Assembly (NCBI RefSeq): GCF_001949145.1
Contig: NW_019091385.1
Coordinates: 895,525 to 959,524, forward strand
DNA from: Acanthaster planci
Taxonomy: Eukaryota; Echinodermata; Asteroidea; Valvatida; Acanthasteridae
Direction of reading: 5' to 3'
DNA: 64,000 bases
A program made the translations under genes and the position numbers. Under the pieces are notes generated by a model. It saw nothing but the letters and a program-made list of their open reading frames with translations. It did not search any database and was not told where the DNA came from. Position 1 is the stretch's first letter, and each line of letters begins with the position of its first letter. This document shows positions 1-11,082 of this stretch, one piece after another.

Positions 1-1634
1 TATATCGCTAGGAATGTTTGAAGGAATCAAATAATTTTCTTTAAAAGAGGCTGAAAGGAAACAACTGGCAAGACACTTTCTTGTTGGGCAGTCAAGCACC
101 AATTTACAGAACCTTCAAATGTGTTTATGTTGCTTTGGTTCCTTAAACACTCCCAAAAGTTGAAAATTACTTGAGAGGCATCTCTACATATTGAGCCTCA
201 TTTCTTGTCACGAAGTTGCTGCATTCAATGTACTCATTTTGGTACCTTCCAGTTGTGCCTTTGCTTTTTTTTTTACAGGGTCGAACTAAACCATGTTTAA
301 GTAGTTTACAACTCTTTGGAAGAGTGATGTCATTTTCCAGCTAAAAACACACAGATTTAGTACTTTACAAACACTTCATTTTCTTTACAAACATTTCCAT
401 CTACAAACTTAATTCCAGTAAAAAAAACAACAAAACACAGTATAAATTCATGGAACAGATCAGATCAGTATGGTTTACATATTTGATGCTAAGTATCTGG
501 TGGATATTGCGGTATCAATTATTTACTTACAAAGTTAAGTTTATTGAACTATTACCACCCTGATTCTGTGTGGTAACCAACATTTATGCATTTTGCTGAA
601 TCCATATGCAAAAGGAGCACTGAATGGTGTGCACTTTGCATAGACAATTATTTGTAAAACAGTAAAAATTGTCACACTGTATGAAATTCTTCCCTTCTTT
701 CTGTCTTGTCAGTCTCTTTATAATTATTAGTGTCTGTAGTGCAAAGGCAGGATTTGTACAAGTACTGACTAAATTTTCTGGCAGCACATAACACTTTAAG
801 AATTAAGTAAAAAGAATCAAGAATTTGGAGTGTACTTGTCTTCAGGAAGACTTTAACACTGCAGCATATTCAGTAACATTTTTATTGTAAATTTTTTTTA
901 CAGTAAAATGATGCCATGATTGTAGGAAATAAACGTAATGATAATAGAAAAAAGTACACTATTTTCCAGCAATAGTTACGAACTGAAGAAAATACTTGTC
1001 TTTTTTAAAGACTACGCGTTGGTCTACCAAGATGGATGAAATGGTAAATAACCTACCTAAGAATGATCATTTAAATTCCATAAAATCAGTGATTATATCT
1101 AGACTTTCTTTACAGATTTGGTTTGAAAGTCTGAATGGTGGAGGAAAGAAAAGGCAACCTTCCGTGTTGGTCTTGGTGTCTAATTGTCTCTCATCAGGGT
1201 TCCTACATGGCAAATAAATGAAAAAGTAAAAGGTTGGCATGAAATATTCAATAGAACACAGTAATCCATCTTTATGAACCTAAACTTCTTGGCTCGTGGT
1301 CACTGTTGCACTCTGCAGTTGGGCACATCACACACCAAATGTGAGACTAGACACAAGTTACAGCACGGATAACTACAAAGGAATGTTGCAGGTCATTTAA
1401 TATCATTCATGATGGGAGGTCTAGTGATAGTCTGAACAGGTCTTGACTACAACACTATCGATAGTAACCATGTCCCAAGGGTTGTAATGTCAAATGCAAG
1501 TGCAGATTGGTTCAAATGGTCCCCTGTATGTTTTGCTCAGAATAGCCTCAGATGATAGTGAGATGGGAACGACCAAAATGTAGGGCTTCCATTTGTTTCT
1601 CTAACTACTTCTTTCCTTTTCTGAATTTGTCTTA
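1..1634. other. intergenic DNA, no gene recognised
   Basis: AT-rich sequence with only short open frames of no recognisable family. It lies 3' of the minus-strand death-domain gene that ends at 2461, so it could hold that gene's 3' UTR, but no clear polyadenylation signal was identified on the minus strand. Confidence 0.5.
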
Positions 1635-1738
1635 TGTGACTCACCATCCCCAAACCAGGCTGAAGTCAGTATTTGTGATGTTGAACAATTCCTTATGAAG
1701 TTACCTACTTCAGCTGGGTTTTGGGATGGTGGGTCACA
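1635..1738. repeat. hairpin-forming inverted repeat (32-bp arms)
   Basis: The arm 1635-1666 is nearly the reverse complement of 1707-1738, with a 40-base loop. Both arms contain a CACCATCCC core and an AGCTGAAGT-like inner end. It resembles a small MITE or foldback remnant. No target-site duplication was recognised. Confidence 0.6.
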
Positions 1739-1968
1739 TTTATTGTCGCTTAGAACTTTCTAATTTGTATCTGTCCCCCATGCAAAGTCTCAAGCTATTA
1801 GAGTGAGAGAAATACATGATACTGCAGTGGCACAATGCTCATCCACGTAGAATTCATCACATTGAATTTGTTGCCTCAGGCGCTCCATACTAACCATGGA
1901 AGAATCTCAACAGTCAAAAAACAGTGTGTGACATACTTTAGTTAATCGCTAAGTTCCTGGATCTTACA

Positions 1969-2112
1969 GGGCCTGTTCATTTCACACAGATCTGGATCTT
2001 CATCAGAGATCCCGGGGCTGGTTCGCTCCATCCACTGGGCAGGTTCTGGTACCAGTGAATCAATGAAGGATTACTGACAGAGAATTGGATCTATGTGAAA
2101 GAAACAGGTTCA
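1969..2112. mobile_element. short MITE of a GATC-rich inverted-repeat family
   Basis: The left end (GGGCCTGTTCATTTCACA...GATCTGG) and the reverse complement of the right end (GAACCTGTTTCTTTCACA...GATC) match imperfectly, giving terminal inverted repeats of about 30 bases. The same termini bound the larger element at 4600-5038, so the two appear to belong to one non-autonomous family. No coding capacity. Confidence 0.55.
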
Positions 2113-2460
2113 CGATCCTTATGTTACAGGGATTGGTAAACTTAAGGTCCACCCCACTTTGTCAATGAAGTTACTACATCCCATCGGTAGACGAAGCATT
2201 AAAGCAATGTCCTTAGCACAAGGGCAGTACCACGACAATAACAGTTCCCACAGCTGACTTCATCAAACTTGCTGTAACTTTGCACCATGCACAACCCTTG
2301 TGCCAACAATTTGTACAGAAACTGTACACAGTAAAAGGCAGTTTCTGGTCAATTTTGGCCAAGAATGCTTGGTTCGATGAATCCCTAATGAAAAAAGACA
2401 CCACAGGTTACAAGGACTAGAAATAATCCTAGAACGAAGAAAAAAAATGCTCCAAGAATT

Positions 2461-4117
2461 TCACCAACCATTCTTCAAGTCGGATGCTAGGTCTTGCCTG
2501 TCTGTTTTCTTCAGTGCAATTTCCAGTAAGGCCAGGTGGTTGACATTTGGGTTATTCCGTTGCCACCATACCAACATCTGGAAAGTCTGCTCATTCACCT
2601 TCCGATACTTTTCCTTGATTTTATCGACGCGTTCACAGGGCACATCAAGCCACGTGGCCAGCGTCTCCATGTCTCCTGCAACTTTCTTTGACAACGTTCG
2701 CAGCACTTGTTCGCCCACACTTGGATTACCTGCGTCAGGTTGAGATTGCCACAGTAATTATCCGGGACACACAACTAAAACGTACAACTAAATAAAACCA
2801 TGAACAGAACAAACCCCAAATATTCAACAGGTTTTGCTTACACATGCCAAAGGAGAATCAAAATGTGATTGAAGTATTCAGCTACAGATATGAAAGTAGA
2901 ATTCATCTGTGCTACATACGCAAACTATAAAACCTAAAAACTTAAAATGCTGATTACGTTACCAAATGATGATTTTGTGCCTTGATCCACAAAACAGCAT
3001 TTTATGCCCCTCAAACTTGGAACAAGCACAGATCGCAGTTCACATGTACATGAATTTATTGGGCCTGAAATTATTTGCCTTCAAAAATATACAGCAGTTG
3101 TTCATTTGCTACTGACTCAAACATGACTTTAAGTTTTGGCTTGCGACTTAATGAACACACTTACCTTGAGGTTTTCCACTTGACATAGTCTGTATAACGG
3201 GCTCAGAAGGCTTTTGCCATTTACCTTTACAAGAAAAGAGTAACGAGAGTTGGACACCACCATGATTATCAAAATATTCCCTTCACCACACACAAACACA
3301 CACCTACCTGTGTAACATACAATGTGTGGACATTCCTTTGTTCTCCTGTGGTTAAGGAAACTTGAGGAAAATGCTCCTTTTTCTCCAACTAAGATAACTC
3401 CTTTGAGCTGGATTTTTGATGATGATTCCCTGGACTGTTCCTCTTCATTTTGCCATGGACAACCTTAACCCAAAAATGCCTCTGAAACTGTTTTTCAGAG
3501 AGGGTAAAACATTGTGTGGACGTGTGGGAGTCCACACAACGCCATGGCACCCTACACTATGTGGACTTCTTTTGTGCAGAGGTCCACGCTATGTATGCCC
3601 TGCCTGCACACACAAACCTGTGACAACTCAGTACATAGTCTAATATAGAGCCCTTTCAGTTTGTTTGCACTCGGGTCTCTGGGAAAGAAAATGCTTTATA
3701 TGTCCTTGAAAATAAAAAGAAACCACAGGAACAAAAACAGGATGGCTCTTATCAGTTTCTCTGCTTACCTGTTTCAAGTTCTGAAGCTAAATCTCTTCTG
3801 CCATTATTCCAAAGGGCAGTTGTTAACACCTTCAAAATTTCCTCAGTGGTTTTTACACCACTGGCAGATTTCCACTTCACAAACATCTGAAAGATCTGCT
3901 CATCTAGCTCTGTGTATTCTTTCTTGATGGTTACAATGTCCTCATTTAAGATGCTAAGAGATGTTGCTATGGGCTCCCAGTGGGCATCAAGTCGTTTAGC
4001 AACCAATCGGAAGACTTCCTCTGGTTTACAGGCATACAGATTAATGTAGGGGTTGTCTCCGTCACTACAGTCAACAGAAAGAATACTCAAGTCTGCAGTT
4101 TCCATAGAGCTGGCCAT
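2461..4117 (-). CDS. tandem death-domain protein (paralogue 2)
   Basis: Three exons on the minus strand: 4117-3769, 3224-3165 and 2729-2461. The ATG at 4117 sits in an ACCATTATGG context. The donors (G|GTAAGC, G|GTAAGT) and acceptors (TAAAG, CGCAG) are canonical and every junction is phase 1. The joined frame is about 225 residues. Residues about 33-112 and 145-222 are both death domains, with the helix pattern and the motifs HWEPIATSL, EQIFQMF..W and GRRDLASEL in the first, and ATWLDV, EQTFQMLVWW and DLASDL in the second. The 60-base middle exon encodes only a Ser/Pro-rich linker. Death domains mediate homotypic assembly in apoptotic and innate-immune signalling; the partner is unknown. There is no signal peptide, membrane segment or enzymatic domain, so it is probably a cytosolic adaptor. 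The TGA follows DLKNGW directly, where the paralogue at 11083-12687 has a splice donor. Additional upstream or downstream exons cannot be excluded. Confidence 0.75.
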
Positions 4118-4599
4118 AATGGTGCTGGAGATCTACCTATGAGGCAAAAGAAAACTTTCATAGCTTATCTTTCAGTGAGCAGGACTTTTAAATATTTCAC
4201 TGTGGTTTCTTAATTATCTTAAAATATTGGAAACCTCTCAACCAAACTTAAGAACACAAACTGCCTTGGCCACAACTGTTGCAAATAACATGCTGCTTTT
4301 CGGCAGTGGAAAACTGACTCTGAATATAATCTTGATATTATCATGGACTCATTTTATGAAACAGAATTCCAATGCACCGGCAGTGCAATTTTTACCCTTT
4401 TCCCTCCTAAAAAAAATCCAACGAGGGAATAGATGTATGTATATGTGACGGTGATGTACAATGTATCACAGTGTTTATCGCAGTGCATGGTTGGATAAAA
4501 CGGGGGATCATTGATGCATAAGCATATGGTCAGATTATGATTTACACTTTCTTGCAATTGAATGTAGCAAGTGTGTGATATGGCATACAACCCCCCATG

Positions 4600-5038
4600 G
4601 GACCTGTTTGTTCCACATGGATCTGGATCGCGATCAGAAATCCTAACACTTGTTTGCACTGAGTTTTGGCATCCGTAAACCAATGACAGATCACTGATCA
4701 TGATCCAGATCCATGTGATCTAGATCAGTGATCCTCACGCTGGTTCCCACCATCCATTAGGTGAGTTTTGGCATCTGTTAACCAATGACAGATCACTGAT
4801 CGGGATCCAGATCCATGTGATCTAGATCAGTGATCCTCACGCTGGTTCCCACCATCCATTAGGTGAGTTTTGGCATCTGTAAACCAATGACAGATCACTG
4901 ATCGTGATCCAGATCCATGTGATCTAGATCAGTGATCCTAACGCTGGTTCCCACCATCCATTAGGTGAGTTTTGGCATCTGTAAACCAATGACAGATCAC
5001 TGATCATGATCCAGATCAATGTGAAATAAACACGGTCC
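4600..5038. mobile_element. MITE with internal 102-bp tandem repeats
   Basis: The left end begins GGACCTGTTTGTTCCACA and the reverse complement of the right end begins GGACCGTGTTTATTTCACA. Both continue into GATCTGGATC, giving terminal inverted repeats of about 38 bp. Inside, a 102-bp unit repeats in exact register (starts 4702, 4804, 4906; a partial unit at 5008). Each unit can itself fold, because GATCACTGATC and GATCAGTGATC are complementary. The termini are related to the element at 1969-2112. There is no ORF of interest and no target duplication was identified. Confidence 0.7.
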
Positions 5039-5707
5039 TTCTATCCTACCACAAACCATACGTGTACACTGCAGTAAAAACTCATCAGTTCATGAAAGGC
5101 TGGTCTAAGCGATTATTCGATTTCAAAGCAATATGCTGGCTGTTTTTCAAAAAAATAATACACATATACATGTACTTTATCTTTTGTAATTTTCTGGATC
5201 CATTCAAAAACAACATGTAGGCATACAGAGTACAGAGTGACGTCACATGCCCAATCTTGTGTGTAAAAGGCATTAGCACAAGAACCAATCCATGAACCAA
5301 TCCCCGTGCATACTCCATTCTTTTGTGCGGCATTTACTGGTTCTAAATGATGTCACACTTTAGTACTCTACAGGAGGCATCCTAAAAATAGGGATCACAG
5401 GTATGAAATAGCATTGAGACATTTTACCCCATTCCTGTAACAGAAGCGGACCTACATTTTAACTTCTGATGGATTCAGCTTGGTAGATGAGTGTGACATC
5501 GGGGTCATTAACTGACAGCAGGGTTAACGGTGTGAACAGAGGGTATGGTTTTGAGGGATATTGTATGAGCAGAAACTGTGTTTCAACACATGACACATGG
5601 TGGATTAAAATTTGCATGGCTGCTTTATAGGTAAGAAAGTCACATTTTCTCACAATTTTCGATTCGAAATTTCCAAAACAATGCGGTCAGCACGGTGAAG
5701 GCTTTAT

Positions 5708-6731
5708 GGTCAACTCGGTCCGTAACCAACTCGGTCCCAAGTCAACTCAGTCCCGAGTCAACTCGGTCCCAGGTTATCTCGGTCCCAAGTCAATGTTGGA
5801 GATCATTAATTATTTCAATGGGCGGTACATGATGGTCGGGTCACTTCACCCACAACTGCACAAAATGCCCGATGACATCGGCAATGTCCGCAATGTGGTC
5901 GAAATAAGATTTCTCTTTGCATTTTGAAAGAATCAGGGTGGAAGGAAAAGACTTCTGTCTTGGCTTTTCACAGTATCAGATTGAAGAAATTATCAATTTT
6001 CAGTTGTTACTTAGTAATTTTGTATTGTTTTAAATGTGTGTTTTCCACTGTATCTTATTTCCTGTTTGTTATAATCATTATGTGAACTTTGGAACTAATG
6101 CAAATCATGTATACAATTGAGATTTGCACTGCAAGTCATGATAATTTGATGCATTAAACCATAAAAGGTTTCCCTTTCAAACGATGTTGCGTCTCATTCG
6201 CCCCCAGTTTCGTTTATTACTGAACGTGATAAAGGTGAAGACCAAACATTATATAATTATAATGAAGGTAAAACCAACAACTGAATTACAGGACATGATC
6301 GGCATTTCATAATAATGCTTTTTGTCAGTTGACAGTTTCAATTTATTTTCTTATTTTGATATACCAATTCCTTTAAAACAAGGTTCAAAGTTCTAAAATT
6401 AAACAGGAACTGCTTTACAAAGAATTACATGTCTTTCCGAAAAAGTTCTCATCATTAATTTGCAGCGTGCTCTGAATAGACCCGTGGTTAATAAAAAGCA
6501 AAAATCCAGTGCATTCGAATGGCATATTACTATGCTTGGTTTTCTCAATTACAGGGCTCTGGCCCTTCGACAATGGATTGAGTCAGTCACATTTATGGCG
6601 TGCTTGGAAAGTAGTGTTCTTGGTTGCAACTCTTAAATGGGACCGAGTAGATTTGGGACCGAGTTGACTTGGGACCGAGTTGACTCGGACCGAGTTGACT
6701 CGGACCGAGTTGGTTACGGACCAAGTTGACC
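5708..6731. mobile_element. foldback-type element whose arms are short tandem repeats
   Basis: The left arm (about 5708-5795) is built of degenerate 15-16-bp units of the type GTCAACTCGGTCCCAA. The right arm (about 6635-6731) is the same array in reverse complement, and the outermost units are nearly identical. The roughly 0.84-kb interior is AT-rich and has no recognisable coding sequence. Long inverted arms made of short repeats are the hallmark of foldback transposons. No target duplication was obvious at the edges. Confidence 0.7.
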
Positions 6732-6940
6732 GGCTCCCCAGTGAACAAGAGAGCATTACCTGTGTTATTTTGGGTGGGGACAGACCAGGTTTGCAAGAAT
6801 AAATTGACAAAATCTGGGGTCCCCAAAGTGAAATGGGCCTACATACTGCCTACTACTACTGGGTCTGAGTAGTGACAGCTCTAGACCCAATCATTCCTTT
6901 GTTCATTTTGTTTTCTCATCGTAGCAGGCCCACTACCAGC

Positions 6941-7023
6941 TAGCCCACTAGTGTGGCACGGACTCTCACTCCCGATCCATCCTTGGATCGGGAGCGAGAG
7001 TCCGTGCCACACTAGTGGGGCTA
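6941..7023. repeat. near-perfect 38-bp-arm hairpin
   Basis: Positions 6941-6978 and 6985-7023 are reverse complements apart from one substitution and one extra G, with a 6-base loop (ATCCTT). The arms include ACTAGTGTGGCACGGACTC. Such high arm identity implies a young insertion or gene conversion between the arms. Confidence 0.8.
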
Positions 7024-8061
7024 ATTCTACTAGCCTATTGTAAGAAAAAAATGAGCGAAGAAAATGGAAAAGCATGTGGCAAGAACATTCAGCACGCCAA
7101 ACTTCTCAGAAATACAGCTTGAGAACAGAGTTTAATAATAAAGATGTTTGTATAATCGTCCTCTAGCCTCTTACCGTTCCGTGGAGATGAACAACGCCAA
7201 TGATACGCCGGAAATTGGGCCTAGAAAATTTTATAGTACTTTTAGGGATTTCCCCGGGCCGCGGGAGCTCGCGCGACTGGACTCTCCGCGACTCGACTAA
7301 ATGTAAACCTGAATAGCGCCCTCATGAAATTGCAACGCCAGCTCAGCGCCAGACGCTTCGACTTGAAAACTTACACATATATTTTTTTTCCTGGTAAATA
7401 ACTTACATTGCCGCACAAAACTACCAAATCCAAAACAGAAAAATTTAAACAATGTCAGCATCATGTGCCCAAGTCCGCTCAAAGCAAATTTTAGTAATTA
7501 CTTCCAATGAAATATTGCAAAAGGTTGTTATATTATACTAAATTTAAAAAAACACCTGTCGGTATAAAGCACAATATGCACTTCTCCTCAACAAATATAA
7601 TGAGTCAGTTAAAAATCTCAGAACAAGAAATTAAATATCTTTATGTTACCTATAGCAACTGCAACAAAAGAAAATTCACACAATAATCTTCACTCAATCG
7701 TATCTATCATTCAAATGCCCCCCTTATTCAAAAATAAATTTTAATCAAAATCTTTCTCACAATGGCTTTGATAAATTACACAGAATTGACAAAATAATTG
7801 GATTCTTAAGAAAGTTTGTGAATGTTATTTTAATCTCAATTCATTTTTTGAGTTGCCAATTGACCATTGCCATCATAAAACTCCTTGAAGTTTGCTGTTT
7901 ATAACACTTACTCAATTTACTGTACCCAACTGGAGTAAGTAACTTATCATAGTTAACTTATCACAAGTACTTAGAAGTAACTTATAATAAGGAAGAGAGA
8001 AGCAGAAAAAAATCAAACTTGAAGAGGGAGTTGCTGGGGGAGTGCTGACAGGCTATCAACC
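7024..8061. other. intergenic DNA, nothing recognised
   Basis: AT-rich sequence apart from a short GC-rich patch near 7250-7290 containing GGGCCGCGGGAGCTCGCGCG. No coding frame, RNA gene or mobile element could be supported. Confidence 0.4.
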
Positions 8062-8253
8062 GTGGAAAGGATCAGTTCTGAAGCAATGTCAAAGTGGAAA
8101 GGATCAGTTCTGAAGCAATGTCAAAGTGGAAAGGATCAGTTCTGAAGCAATGTCAAAGTGGAAAGGATCAGTTCTGAAGCAATATCAAAGTGGAAAGGAT
8201 CAGTTCTGAAGCAATGTCAAAGTGGAAAGGATCAGTTCTGAAGCAATGTCAAA
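8062..8253 (+). repeat. 32-bp minisatellite, exactly six units
   Basis: The unit starts GTGGAAAGGATCAGTTCTGA and repeats six times without length change (192 bp). Only the fourth unit carries a visible substitution (CAATATC instead of CAATGTC). The uniformity indicates recent expansion. It is not a CRISPR array because there are no spacers. Confidence 0.95.
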
Positions 8254-9949
8254 CAAACTGGCAAGTTAAATCCACTTGTTTCCTTTTCTTTCCCTTTTGT
8301 TTTTTTTTTCAATAACTAAATCTCTCTGGAGCCCATCCAACCCACAATGTCTATGCATGAACTTTCTGTTATGTGCTCTACATGCAAATGTCCATCCAAC
8401 TGGGCACATATTAAGTTAGCAGTTATGTTTATTAGGGAATAATACATGTGCATTAGCTAACAGCACCCTCACCTCTGATAAATATAAGTAGGTCTAATGG
8501 TTCACTCTGTGGTTTATGTATCAGAAAAAGTCTACATGCCTACAGTTTGACAAACAGGAGTAGTAAGACAAAGGATAACATATTCTCATCATACATACTC
8601 AACACAGTGATTTTACAAAAAAAAACCATTATTTCAAAAATAATAAAGTATTTGCTCAAGTAAATTATGTTTTTCTTTTAACTTGACAATTTCATCAGTT
8701 TTTATGCGATAAAATAGAAACATCGCAAAGGAAATCATCGTCATTTTGCACCAATGCTCAAAGAAACAGTTAAGACACAGTATGAACAAATTCTTCCATA
8801 AGAGTGTACACTTTTCTTTCAAGGTTAGAAACTACTTTTGAGCGCAACAGAAGTGAAAACAAAGAATCGTCAATCTACCATTGTCATTGTGATTTCCACT
8901 CATTCTAGTTGGTTAGGATTTTAATGACAAACTCAACTGGTCAGCAAATTGCAGTCTCCACTTGTTTCACGTCCATTGTACATTCCCACAACTCCTAAAC
9001 CTTGGCACCAAGGTTTAATCACAAGGATTACAAGGTGTAGTCTAGTCACATGGTATGTGAATGTTATGACAGTGCACAGATGACAGGAGAATGGCAGCGT
9101 CATGTCATAGTCATCAGAGCTGTACATGTACATCCAGAGAGTGGCGCCAACTTTGGAACCAAAATGGCTGTTCATTATGTGTGCAGTACAGCATGCAGCC
9201 ATTTTGTGCTGATTGTCCATGTCTACTGACTCATATTCCACCATTTTGGGTCCAACAATTGGGACACTCATGTCATAACAGCTCTACTGCCAGACACAGC
9301 AGTTTAGGCTAAAAACAAAGGGACAAAACAGATGTGTTTCCGACCACATGGAAAAATAATGAGGGGGCAAGTGGCTGGACTCTTTTTTGTTTCCTCTAAT
9401 TTTTCGTTTGGCAAATATATTAGGGTGGACAGTTGATTAATTTCTCTATGAACATTTGAAACAGTTCCCAAGAGGCAATGATGACACTATCAAAATGTTT
9501 GGGTAAGTACTACAAATCTGTACTGTACAATTACTGGTTGAAGGATTGGGGGAAGCTAGATTTAGACAAAAGTGGCTGTGGGGATAAACACACAAGAGCA
9601 GGGTGCGTTTTTAAGGTGACAAGCTTAAACAAATAAACACAAGAAGGAAAGAAAAGAAAATCCCCACAAAGACATGTTCTGGATTGGTATTTTAAGTTTC
9701 CAAGTTTTCAAATAAAAAGATATATAAATTTTGTGTGAATTTCCTTGTGGGGTTGGGTAACCAGAAACATAAAAATTTTCTTTGCTTGGCCTTGGACAAC
9801 TTTCATACCTGTATCAAAACAGATTGTAAAATCCTGCGGTAAAGCATAATGTCACAATATAAACAAAGCTGATAGAGTAACAGTTACATCTTTTCATACA
9901 AAGTTACAGAAAAAAACATGGTTTGTTTACAGATCGTTTATGACTCACT
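8254..9949. other. intergenic DNA, no gene recognised
   Basis: Contains a 22-bp palindrome near 8996-9017 (TAAACCTTGG, CA centre, CCAAGGTTTA) and scattered TGTACATG motifs. The open frames here are short and match no family that I recognise. Confidence 0.4.
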
Positions 9950-10250
9950 GAGGGGGACATGTAGCCAAGTGGTTTGGCTCTGTGACTTCCAATCAAAGGG
10001 TTGGAGGTTCAAATCCAGCTGCTGGAAGTATGTTGTGGCCCTTGGCAAGCCACTTCACCCGTGCTTGCCTCTCTCCACTTGGTAGAATAAATGGGTATCA
10101 GCATCAGTTGGGGAAGCAACCTGTGATGGACTGGCATCCCATCCAGGGGGGAAGAGAAATATTCTCGGTTGTTTCATGCCAAGGAAACTGGAGACAAACA
10201 CCAGCCTGATGAGCCACATTGGCTCGGACCAGACTTGCTGTTTTTGTGAC
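9950..10250 (+). mobile_element. tRNA-derived SINE
   Basis: The head has RNA polymerase III promoter boxes in tRNA spacing: an A-box-like TAGCCAAGTGG near 9962 and a B box GGTTCAAATCC near 10007. It is followed by a body with CCTTGGCAAGCCACTTCACCC, a motif recurrent in animal SINEs. It is not a functional tRNA, because no CCA-side acceptor stem pairs with the start and the body continues far past 80 bases. It lies between the two death-domain genes. Confidence 0.7.
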
Positions 10251-11082
10251 TCCCTGAAAAAGTTCACCGTTAATATCCAGGCATGACAATGCTTAAAAAA
10301 TGTACAAATCCGACTCTTGGAGCTTGGGCGATATCATTACATGTATGTCACTAGGTGACCAATCTGGGTTACGCTTTTCTCTTCTAGAAAACATGTGCTT
10401 TAGGCACTACAAGTCAAAGTCCTCATTGCACTTGCCCTTTTAAACGTGAGCAAAATCCCCTCTTCCATGGAGACAATCCACAAGGCACAGGACAATATTA
10501 TTATGAAAAACTCAACCTGGTGTCCTGGTGTGTTAAGTCCAATGTCCATATTCTGGTATTCCTCAATATCGGTTCTATTCTGTTCAACCTTTTGGCATCA
10601 TATCGCATCTGTAATGCAAAATAATGGAAAGCTAAAATGAACCAACTCAGGACTGACATTAGGACTCAAATGCTTTGGTGGGCAAGTTCATTAAATGAAT
10701 ATAAATTTTATATGGACTACTAAATGTACTAAATGCAGAACCTTGCTCTGATAAATTAGAACTAGCACAAAATTTTCAAATTTTTCTCCCCAAACTTTTT
10801 GCTGGATTTTTCCTACCTTGTAAATCAGTAATTGCCATACCTACATTTATGTGGAAATGTTCAGACTTAGTTGTGTAAATCTGTATCTTGAAGTATTAAT
10901 CTTCACAGTCTTTTTCATGAACGATCATTTAACTGAGCATTTTACTTATTTTACTAAGTTTTCACAAGCAACCTGTTATGCACGCCTGAGTTGGAAACAG
11001 CTCACACCATTTCGGTTTATGATGGGTAAGGAAATGTACGTGTAATAAATAAATGAATAAAACAAAAACGAGTGGGACTCAC

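Noticed and set aside
8062-8253. Possible CRISPR array
   Set aside because: The repeat units are directly adjacent with no spacers, and the genome is animal; it is a minisatellite.
9953-10030. Candidate tRNA gene
   Set aside because: A and B boxes are present but no complete cloverleaf closes; the sequence continues into a SINE body.
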